Below, one piece after another: positions 1 to 4,341 of a stretch of 10,112 bases of DNA. The notes below the pieces were generated by a model, which did no database searches, was not told where the DNA came from, and worked only from the letters and a program-made list of their open reading frames with translations. The translations under genes were made by a program, and so were the position numbers. Positions within the stretch are counted from its first letter, which is position 1, and the number at the start of each line of letters is the position of its first letter. The DNA is from Bacillota bacterium (lineage in GTDB: Bacteria; Bacillota; Clostridia; Lachnospirales; Lachnospiraceae), in contig JAEZQN010000181.1 in NCBI GenBank assembly GCA_023441145.1, forward strand, positions 1-10,112, given 5' to 3'.

Positions 1-1
1 A

Positions 2-1093
2 CTTGGCACGAAGCAGCAAAGAGAAGTAGCTCTTCAGAGTAAGGCGAATATCTATATTATCAATAGAGAAAATGTAGCCTGGCTAGTAGAAAAGTATAAG
101 TGGGATTTTGACACAGTGGTTATTGATGAACTTTCATCTTTTAAATCTAATAAGGCACAACGATTTAAAGCTCTAAAAAAAGTAAGACCTAAAATAAAAA
201 GAATGATAGGTCTTACTGGTACACCAGCACCTAATGGTTTATTAGATCTTTGGCCACAAATAAATTTACTTGATATGGGTGAAAGATTAGGCAGATTTAT
301 TGGAGGATATCGAGAGCAATACTTCTTGCCTGATAAACGTAATCAAAATATCATTTTTTCCTATAAACCTAAGGAAGGTGCAGAAGAGAAAATTTATGAG
401 AAGATTGGTGATATCTGCATCTCTATGAAAGCAATTGATTATTTAGATATGCCAAAGTGTATTTATACCAAATTAGAAGTAAGCATGAACGAAAAGGAAC
501 AATTATTATACCACCACCTAGAAAAAGATTTAGTTTTACAAATAGGTGAGGATGAGTTAGATGCAATTAATGCAGCAGCACTTAGTAATAAGCTTCTACA
601 AATGGCCAATGGAGCCGTTTATGATGAACAGAAAAAAGTCATACCTATTCATGATAAAAAGTTAGAGGCATTGGAAGATCTAATTGAAGCAGCTAATGGT
701 AAACCACTTTTAGTCGCTTATTGGTTTAATCATGACAAGGAACGTATTAAAGCAAGGTTTGATGTAAGGGAGATTGATACATCTAAGGATATAGCAGATT
801 GGAATGAAGGTAAAATTCCAGTGGCACTTATCCATCCTGCATCAGCTGGACATGGTCTTAACTTGCAAGAAGGTGGGTCAACCATTGTATGGTTTGGACT
901 GACATGGTCTCTTGAACTTTATCAGCAAATGAATGCTAGGTTGTATAGACAAGGACAAAAGAACACAGTGGTGATTCAACATATTGTTGCAGAAGGAACA
1001 GTAGATGAGGATGTTATGACTGCACTAGAAAGAAAGGACATTAGCCAAGCAGCACTTATTAATGCAGTAAAAGTAAGGATAGGGGGTCATTAG
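2..1093 (+). CDS. SNF2-type DEAD/DEAH-box helicase, 5'-truncated
   Basis: The frame is open from the window edge, so the N-terminus (including the Walker A motif) lies upstream; 363 residues are present. This is a superfamily 2 helicase of the SNF2/Swi2 type found in phage replication regions, an ATP-driven DNA translocase or remodeller. Visible motifs in the partial protein: Walker B-like VVIDEL (39-44, with DE at 42-43), motif III GLTGTPAPNG (from about 70), a second RecA-like lobe with HPASAGHGLNLQ, and motif VI QQMNARLYRQGQ (308-319), whose arginines contact ATP. A GTG at 116 could be read as a start, but the residues encoded before it (for example NRENVAWLVE) fit the same family and the frame is uninterrupted, so 116 is internal. 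The stop is one base before the ATG of the next gene, which suggests one operon. The family assignment is firm; the exact phage role is inferred. Confidence 0.93.
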   Translation, partial: LGTKQQREVALQSKANIYIINRENVAWLVEKYKWDFDTVVIDELSSFKSNKAQRFKALKKVRPKIKRMIGLTGTPAPNGLLDLWPQINLLDMGERLGRFIGGYREQYFLPDKRNQNIIFSYKPKEGAEEKIYEKIGDICISMKAIDYLDMPKCIYTKLEVSMNEKEQLLYHHLEKDLVLQIGEDELDAINAAALSNKLLQMANGAVYDEQKKVIPIHDKKLEALEDLIEAANGKPLLVAYWFNHDKERIKARFDVREIDTSKDIADWNEGKIPVALIHPASAGHGLNLQEGGSTIVWFGLTWSLELYQQMNARLYRQGQKNTVVIQHIVAEGTVDEDVMTALERKDISQAALINAVKVRIGGH

Positions 1094-1094
1094 T

Positions 1095-1583
1095 ATGACT
1101 GCAGAAACTATGTTTAAAGAATACCAAAACCTAAAAAGAGAACAATCTATCTTACAATTTCAGCTAAGTCAATTCAAAGGTATCGAATATGATGAGCTCA
1201 TTACTACTATGTGCTTTTCACATCCTTCTGGAGAAGATGTTGTTTCTACAGGTGGCATTTCTGATAAAACAGCTAAAGTAGCATTAAACTATAAACAGGT
1301 AGTAGAACGTGAAAATACAGATTGGAAGAATTTCTTAAGAGGTAGATACAAAGAAATTCATGAGGAATTAGCCTTTTTTGAACATAGTGTTTCTGAACTA
1401 GAAGGCATTTTACCAGAAGTGGTTATGGATCTTCTAGAAGGAGAGCTTACTTGGGATTTCATGATGAAAAAATATAATGTCAGCCATGCCATGATTGGTA
1501 AATATCGTAAGGCTGCTATGAAAGAACTGAATATAAGATATAAGCTTCGGGATAAGCAAACCGAAGCTTATATCCTAAGTTAG
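1095..1583 (+). CDS. Sigma-70-like HTH regulator, RinA/ArpU type
   Basis: This 162-residue protein begins one base after the helicase stop. The N-terminal part is charged and helical (EYQNLKREQSILQFQLSQFK, about 9-28), and the C-terminal part has a helix-turn-helix resembling sigma factor region 4: LTWDFMMKKYNVSHAMIGKY at 118-137 followed by RKAAMKEL. Size, layout and position just before the packaging genes match small phage proteins annotated as RinA-, ArpU- or DUF1492-like, several of which control late-gene transcription. I infer that it regulates the late operon, probably through the repeat and promoter region at 3028-3134. Its last 15 codons contain a perfect 14-bp inverted repeat (1537-1574). 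Ribosome binding would use the G-run at the helicase end (around 1080-1086), and translation is probably coupled. The HTH is convincing; the precise family name is less certain. Confidence 0.78.
   Translation: MTAETMFKEYQNLKREQSILQFQLSQFKGIEYDELITTMCFSHPSGEDVVSTGGISDKTAKVALNYKQVVERENTDWKNFLRGRYKEIHEELAFFEHSVSELEGILPEVVMDLLEGELTWDFMMKKYNVSHAMIGKYRKAAMKELNIRYKLRDKQTEAYILS
1537..1574 (+). repeat. Perfect 14-bp inverted repeat / hairpin before mazF
   Basis: The arm gatataagcttcgg (1537-1550) is followed by a 10-nt spacer and its exact reverse complement (1561-1574). In RNA it would form a strong stem ending 7 nt before the regulator's stop codon and about 8 nt before the AGGAAGGAG ribosome binding site of the MazF gene. 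It is inside coding sequence and has no T-run after it, so it is not a standard terminator. It may affect mRNA processing, stability or toxin translation. Confidence 0.8.
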
Positions 1584-1597
1584 GAAGGAGAAAAAAT

Positions 1598-1963
1598 ATG
1601 TGTAGACGTGGCGATATCTATTATGTTGATTTTGGAATAAATCATGATTCATATAAGCAAAGTGGTGTAAGACCAGCTATTGTAGTAAGCAATAATAAGG
1701 CAAATACCAATTCACCAGTAGTAACAGTCATTCCTTTGACAGCAAGAACATGGAAGAAGAAATACCTTCCTACCCATATACAAATACCAACTAGAATACA
1801 TACCGGATTGGGTAGACCAAGCATGGCGTTAGCTGAGCAAGTGGAAACTTTGGACAAGAAGTTTTTAGGGGAGAAAATAGGTGAAGTCAATGATGAGATG
1901 GTAATGGGGCAGATTACTGTGGCATTGCAAATACAAATTGGAGCATTTTCTGAGTATAATTGA
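1598..1963 (+). CDS. mazF: MazF/PemK-family mRNA interferase toxin
   Basis: This 121-residue protein matches the MazF/PemK/EndoA toxin family over its full length. MazF proteins are sequence-specific ribonucleases that cut single-stranded mRNA and stop growth. Diagnostic parts are RRGDIYYVDFG (3-13), GVRPAIVVSNN (23-33), VVTVIPLTAR (41-50), LPTHIQI, and PSMALAEQVETLDKKFL near the C-terminus. R25 and T48 fall at the positions reported as catalytic in Bacillus subtilis MazF, so the enzyme looks intact. The start ATG has an excellent AGGAAGGAG site (1582-1590) that overlaps the stop of the upstream gene. A normal mazEF operon has a small antitoxin gene directly upstream; here that place is taken by the 162-residue regulator, and nothing MazE-like is visible downstream. 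It could be a solitary phage toxin, be neutralised by a distant antitoxin, or serve as a host-shutoff RNase. Confidence 0.93.
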   Translation: MCRRGDIYYVDFGINHDSYKQSGVRPAIVVSNNKANTNSPVVTVIPLTARTWKKKYLPTHIQIPTRIHTGLGRPSMALAEQVETLDKKFLGEKIGEVNDEMVMGQITVALQIQIGAFSEYN

Positions 1964-1988
1964 AATTCATTATATTATATAGTAATAT
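1960..1988 (+). promoter_or_regulatory. Candidate sigma-A promoter for the small-gene cassette
   Basis: TTGAAA (1960-1965, overlapping the mazF stop) and TAATAT (1983-1988) are separated by 17 bp. The -10 box lies in a perfect 8-bp inverted repeat (1970-1977 and 1983-1990, arms TTATATTA/TAATATAA) that could be an operator. The region is so A+T-rich that chance matches are likely. Confidence 0.35.
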
Positions 1989-2062
1989 AAATAATAAAAA
2001 CTTATATATAAATATAATAATTTTTTGTGTCTGGTAAATATTATTTATATACTAATACAAAC

Positions 2063-2067
2063 GGAGG
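2063..2067 (+). promoter_or_regulatory. Ribosome binding site deciding the start at 2075
   Basis: GGAGG lies 7 nt before the ATG at 2075. An in-frame GTG at 2027 has only A/T sequence before it and no such site, so the ATG is chosen as the start. Confidence 0.8.
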
Positions 2068-2074
2068 AAGATTT

Positions 2075-2485
2075 ATGCAAATAAAACTGGGTATTTTAGA
2101 TGATGGTGATGAAATATACGATGTTATGGATAATCGTATAGTAATAAAAAGAAAGAATCGTTCAATTGAAATATTAGATTTTATCTATGATGAAGAAGGT
2201 ATGCCAAGAATACAACCTGCCTCTATCATTATTCTGTTCAAAAGTGCAGAAGAAACAAACAAGAAGAGTAATGAGTATTTTATATTAGATGAAGGAGATG
2301 AAATTTTTAGATTTCAATACAACCAACTTTTTATAAAGAAAAAAAATAATGATGTTGAAGTTTTTAACATAAGTACAGAAAATGAAGGCTGTTGTTTATC
2401 AACTAACTCTATAGTTCTTACGTTTGGAAATAAAGTGGTAAGTATAAAAAAACCAGGTAGTAATATTGAAGTGGGGACTTTTTAA
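2075..2485 (+). CDS. Small protein with two tandem internal repeats, unknown function
   Basis: I do not recognise this 136-residue protein. It is made of two similar units about 63 residues apart. Unit 1 contains ILDDGDEIYDVMDNRIVIKR (7-26) then SIEILDF and, after a short insert, PASIIILF (48-55). Unit 2 contains ILDEGDEIFRFQYNQLFIKK (70-89) then DVEVFNI and TNSIVLTF (110-117). Each unit has an acidic ILD-DGDEI turn followed by alternating hydrophobic/charged strands, which predicts a mainly beta fold. There is no signal peptide or membrane segment. The DNA is noticeably richer in A+T than the helicase or terminase genes. It is followed 2 nt later by the zinc-knuckle gene, so the two are probably co-transcribed. 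Function unknown; a DNA- or protein-binding adaptor is only a guess. Confidence 0.8.
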   Translation: MQIKLGILDDGDEIYDVMDNRIVIKRKNRSIEILDFIYDEEGMPRIQPASIIILFKSAEETNKKSNEYFILDEGDEIFRFQYNQLFIKKKNNDVEVFNISTENEGCCLSTNSIVLTFGNKVVSIKKPGSNIEVGTF

Positions 2486-2487
2486 TT

Positions 2488-2766
2488 ATGGAAACAATAT
2501 GCTCAAATTGTGGTGGAGTAGGGCATACATCAGAACAGTGCCCAAGTGAACCACAAGATAATAAAAACCATGCAATGTGGATAAAGTTAGATAATATAAG
2601 TGAAAATGAGTGCGATGAATTTTTGAAAGGTGTAATAGATGTAAAGAAAAAATGTGCTCCTAAAGCAAGAGCAACATATGCTAAAGCACCTAAAAAAGAA
2701 TTACCGATGAAAATTAAGGAAGCCTTAGCGTTGGAGGAAAATAATACTGATGACAAAGAGGAATAG
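2488..2766 (+). CDS. CCHC zinc-knuckle protein, unknown function
   Basis: This 92-residue protein begins with a textbook zinc knuckle, C-x2-C-x4-H-x4-C (C5, C8, H13, C18), with the glycines usual for the motif (CGGVGH). Such knuckles bind zinc and commonly contact single-stranded nucleic acid. The middle (about 19-60) is mixed charged and hydrophobic; residues 52-71 are lysine/alanine-rich (KKKCAPKARATYAKAPKK), as in nucleic-acid-binding tails, and the end is acidic (ENNTDDKEE). The ATG is 2 nt after the previous stop with only a weak GGGG site (2473-2476), suggesting translational coupling. Its 3' end overlaps the next gene, an HNH protein, by 17 nt. I infer that the pair act together on nucleic acid; no specific family is recognised beyond the knuckle. 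Confidence 0.8.
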   Translation: METICSNCGGVGHTSEQCPSEPQDNKNHAMWIKLDNISENECDEFLKGVIDVKKKCAPKARATYAKAPKKELPMKIKEALALEENNTDDKEE

Positions 2767-2977
2767 CAAACATATAAAAGCTCAAAAAGATGGCAAAGAG
2801 TTGGATGAATATATGTGTTTTTTTTGTTTAAAAGTATTTAAAGGGAATCATGGACATCATATTATTCTTTATAGTGAGGATGGCGTTGCAAGTGTAGATA
2901 ATATGATTACATTATGCCCTGAGTGTCATAGACAATATCACTCGGGTAAACTTAATATCGAAATAGGTAGATTCTAA
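2750..2977 (+). CDS. Small HNH-family endonuclease
   Basis: This 75-residue protein is almost entirely one HNH motif of the zinc-braced kind: C23-x2-C26, H36-H37, N51, C56-x2-C59-H60, and H64 (TLCPECHRQYH). The HNH fold binds one metal ion and cuts or nicks DNA. Starting at 2750 gives a GGAGG site (2733-2737) 12 nt upstream and a 17-nt overlap with the zinc-knuckle gene, so the two are probably translated together. It is distinct from the packaging-type HNH gene at 3201: it is shorter and lacks the N-terminal zinc finger. With no extra DNA-recognition domain of its own, it may rely on the neighbouring zinc-knuckle protein, be a free-standing homing endonuclease, or take part in defence. Catalytic residues look complete. 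Confidence 0.88.
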   Translation: MTKRNSKHIKAQKDGKELDEYMCFFCLKVFKGNHGHHIILYSEDGVASVDNMITLCPECHRQYHSGKLNIEIGRF

Positions 2978-3027
2978 GATTATTAGTAGTAAGTGGTTGT
3001 TCTGATAGAAGAATAGCCAATATGGTT

Positions 3028-3053
3028 GACTAAGAGTAGACTAAGAGTAGACT
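3028..3053 (+). repeat. Tandem 11-bp direct repeats, candidate regulator site
   Basis: The unit gactaagagta occurs twice head to tail (3028-3038, 3039-3049) and a third copy begins (gact, 3050-3053). An 11-bp period puts the repeats on one face of the helix. They end 5 bp before a candidate -35 box, a typical activator position. I infer a binding site, possibly for the HTH regulator at 1095-1583. Confidence 0.75.
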
Positions 3054-3058
3054 GACTT

Positions 3059-3086
3059 TTGATTTCCTTTGTGTTATTATTAAGAT
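3059..3086 (+). promoter_or_regulatory. Candidate late promoter
   Basis: TTGATT (3059-3064) and TAAGAT (3081-3086) are spaced by 16 bp, a fair sigma-A-like promoter directly downstream of the tandem repeats. Transcription would start near 3093, just before the terminator at 3101-3134. Both boxes are imperfect, which would suit a promoter that needs an activator. Confidence 0.45.
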
Positions 3087-3100
3087 GTAAGAAGTGGATA

Positions 3101-3134
3101 GAGAGCCGAGACATTTGTCTTTGGTTCTTTTTTT
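3101..3134 (+). terminator. Intrinsic terminator between the small-gene cassette and the HNH gene
   Basis: The arm gagagccgagaca (from 3101) pairs with tgtctttggttc (3116-3127), including G-U pairs and one bulged T, and is followed by seven T residues (3128-3134). It would end the helicase-to-HNH early operon. Because it also lies just downstream of the candidate promoter at 3059-3086, it may act as an attenuator on that transcript. Confidence 0.7.
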
Positions 3135-3142
3135 ATGCTTGC

Positions 3143-3177
3143 CGAAGCGTAGACTTTCATCCTTTCACTACGCTTCG
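3143..3177 (+). other. Perfect 10-bp stem-loop in the HNH gene leader
   Basis: CGAAGCGTAG (3143-3152) and CTACGCTTCG (3168-3177) are exact reverse complements around a 15-nt loop. The structure ends about 12 nt before the ribosome binding site of the HNH gene and has no T-run. A shorter alternative pairing of gctt (3137-3140) with aagc (3145-3148) would break this stem, so two mutually exclusive folds are possible. Function unknown. Confidence 0.65.
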
Positions 3178-3188
3178 AACATAAGGAA

Positions 3189-3196
3189 GAGGTGAT
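3189..3196 (+). promoter_or_regulatory. Ribosome binding site deciding the start at 3201
   Basis: GAGGTGAT lies just before the GTG at 3201 and matches the 16S rRNA tail well. The in-frame GTG at 3192 lies inside this site, so it is rejected as the start. Confidence 0.75.
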
Positions 3197-3200
3197 AGCA

Positions 3201-3554
3201 GTGCCTAGAAAGCCTATGAAACCATGTAAGCATCCAGGTTGTTCTAAACTTACCAACGATAAGTATTGCGAAGAGCATGAAGCAATGCATAGCAGTGATC
3301 GAGCAAGTGCAGCAAGTAGAGGGTACACATCTAGTTGGCGAGTAGCAAGAAGTAGATTTCTAAAAGCACACCCTTTATGTGTTAAGTGCCAACAGGAGAA
3401 CCGATTAACAAGGGCTACTGTTGTAGATCACATCAAGCCACATAGAGGGGATGCCAATCTCTTTTGGGATGAGAACAACTGGCAACCACTTTGTAAACCT
3501 TGTCATGATAAAAAGACAATGACCGAAGACAGATATGTAGAATACAAATATTAG
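3201..3554 (+). CDS. Packaging-associated phage HNH endonuclease
   Basis: This protein is 117 residues long with a GTG start, giving the usual MPRKP-type N-terminus of this family. An N-terminal zinc site (C9, C14, C23, H26) is followed by a basic linker ending SRGYTSSWRVARSRFL (39-54), then C60-x2-C63, the HNH core VDHIKPH (75-81) with H77, N93 in NNWQPLC, and C98-x2-C101-H102. HNH proteins encoded next to terminase genes in cos phages assist the terminase in cutting concatemeric DNA during packaging. Here the usual direct neighbour, terS, is 5.3 kb downstream, but a candidate cos element follows at once (3560-3652), which supports the packaging role. Domain assignment is firm; the packaging role is inferred from the family and context. 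Confidence 0.93.
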   Translation: MPRKPMKPCKHPGCSKLTNDKYCEEHEAMHSSDRASAASRGYTSSWRVARSRFLKAHPLCVKCQQENRLTRATVVDHIKPHRGDANLFWDENNWQPLCKPCHDKKTMTEDRYVEYKY

Positions 3555-3559
3555 CCATA

Positions 3560-3652
3560 GAAGGGGTAGGGGCATTTGAATCTCTACAACCTTTGATGCT
3601 CAAGACCGATGCGCCCCTTCGTGTGAGTTTACGCATAATTAAGCAGGGGGGA
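3560..3652 (+). other. Candidate cos (DNA-end cleavage) region
   Basis: Directly after the HNH gene is an element with GAAGGGG (3560-3566), a second G4 (3569-3572), the phrase tttgaatctctacaac (3575-3590), CCCCTTC (3614-3620, inverted relative to the first G block), and a G6 run within gcagggggg (3643-3651). Similar noncoding text, a G-run then tcaaatctctac and a later agcagggggg, follows HNH genes in many Firmicutes cos phages as I remember them. The call rests on that recollection and on position; the exact nick sites cannot be read from sequence alone. Confidence 0.5.
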
Positions 3653-3688
3653 TATAGTTTTAGCTTGGTTAATGAGCATTCAAAACCT

Positions 3689-3717
3689 TTATTTTAAAGA
3701 GCTTAATTCAATATAAT
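3689..3717 (+). promoter_or_regulatory. Possible promoter with a consensus -10 box
   Basis: A perfect TATAAT (3712-3717) has only a weak -35 match (TTATTT, 3689-3694, 17-bp spacing). Transcription would start near 3724 and meet the terminator at 3752-3798, giving a short RNA of roughly 75 nt rather than feeding the methyltransferase genes. The A+T-rich context makes chance likely. Confidence 0.25.
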
Positions 3718-3751
3718 ATTTGCTAAAAGGTAGTTCAGAGAAAAAACAAAG

Positions 3752-3798
3752 AAAGTCTTAAAAACATTGATATTACTCATGCTTTTAAGACTTTTTTT
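3752..3798 (+). terminator. Strong intrinsic terminator, possibly bidirectional
   Basis: AAAGTCTTAAAA (3752-3763) pairs perfectly with TTTTAAGACTTT (3783-3794). Three more base pairs (cat/atg) can form inside, and the stem is followed by a run of T to 3798. The A-rich left flank would supply a T-rich tail for minus-strand transcripts as well. It separates the HNH/cos segment from the modification operon. Confidence 0.82.
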
Positions 3799-3915
3799 GT
3801 TGCACTCGTTATTTCAAAAAAGCTTCACTTGATGTAAAAAAGGGGATAGTTTTTGCTACTTTTTATGTGGTTATTAAATACCTCTCAGCAAATTAGAAAG
3901 GAGAATCAGTAGACA

Positions 3916-4338
3916 ATGACCAACTTGGAAAAGAAGAAAATCAAGGAATATCGTCTAAAGGGTGTAGGCTATAAAGCTATAGCTTCTGTTCTGGGGTTAT
4001 CAAGAGATGTAGTTAGGAACTACTGCAAAACACATGGGCTTGATGGGGATGCTGCTGTAGTATTTCTGAATATTAAAGAGCAGATGGATAGAGGTGAAGC
4101 TTGCGTTTGCTGTGGTAAAACTATAAAACAACCTAAACAAGGCAGAGCCAGAAAGTTTTGTTCAGACCAATGTAGAAGAACTTGGTGGAAAGCTCATCCA
4201 GAAGAAGGCATGAGAAAAGAAACTGCAGTATATACCATTGTTTGTAAAGAGTGTGGGGTAGCATTTGAAAGTTACGGAAATAAAAGCAGAAAGTACTGCT
4301 CCCATAAGTGTTATATAAAATATAGATTTGGAGGGTAA
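3916..4338 (+). CDS. HTH and double zinc-finger protein
   Basis: This 140-residue protein has three small domains. Residues about 9-42 form a helix-turn-helix of the resolvase/sigma type (YKAIASVLGLSRDVVRNYCK). Two similar zinc fingers follow: C63/C66 with C82/C86 (ending RKFCSDQC) and C110/C113 with C128/C132 (ending RKYCSHKC), so the second half appears to be a finger duplication. Comparable Clostridia phage proteins are often labelled sigma-70-like, but I see no true sigma domain; a DNA-binding regulator or accessory factor is the cautious reading. It heads the modification operon, 3 nt before the methyltransferase start, so it may control those genes or guide methylation. An AAAGGAG site (3897-3903) lies 12 nt before the ATG, a longer spacing than usual. 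Confidence 0.8.
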   Translation: MTNLEKKKIKEYRLKGVGYKAIASVLGLSRDVVRNYCKTHGLDGDAAVVFLNIKEQMDRGEACVCCGKTIKQPKQGRARKFCSDQCRRTWWKAHPEEGMRKETAVYTIVCKECGVAFESYGNKSRKYCSHKCYIKYRFGG

Positions 4339-4341
4339 GGG

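Larger units (their letters stand above)
3555..3915 (+). other. 361-bp noncoding gap between the HNH gene and the modification operon
   Basis: I see no credible gene here. From left to right it holds the G-rich candidate cos element (to 3652), an A+T-rich stretch with a perfect TATAAT (3712-3717), a strong intrinsic terminator (3752-3798), and about 115 bp before the next gene in which I find no convincing promoter, although that operon needs one or must be read from upstream. A 33-codon ORF from 3596 lacks a ribosome binding site and is not called. Confidence 0.7.

Noticed and set aside
116..118. GTG as start of the helicase gene
   Set aside because: The frame is open to the window edge and the upstream residues belong to the same domain; the gene is simply cut by the window.
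1642..1890. Minus-strand ORF opposite mazF, considered as an antisense antitoxin gene
   Set aside because: It mirrors the mazF frame, has no ribosome binding site or recognisable domain, and MazE genes are not normally encoded antisense.
2027..2074. GTG start adding 16 residues to the repeat protein
   Set aside because: There is no ribosome binding site before it, while GGAGG precedes the ATG at 2075 at good spacing.
2418..2756. Minus-strand 112-residue hydrophobic ORF opposite the zinc-knuckle gene
   Set aside because: The + strand frame has a clear CCHC motif and gene-to-gene coupling; the opposite frame is a shadow.
3028..3053. Tandem repeats as a CRISPR fragment
   Set aside because: The units are 11 bp and directly abutting, with no spacers and no cas genes.
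3103..3134. Hairpin as part of a riboswitch
   Set aside because: It lacks any conserved aptamer-like sequence; a simple terminator explains it.
3596..3697. A 33-codon ORF across the G-rich element
   Set aside because: It has no ribosome binding site and the DNA pattern fits a noncoding packaging element better.
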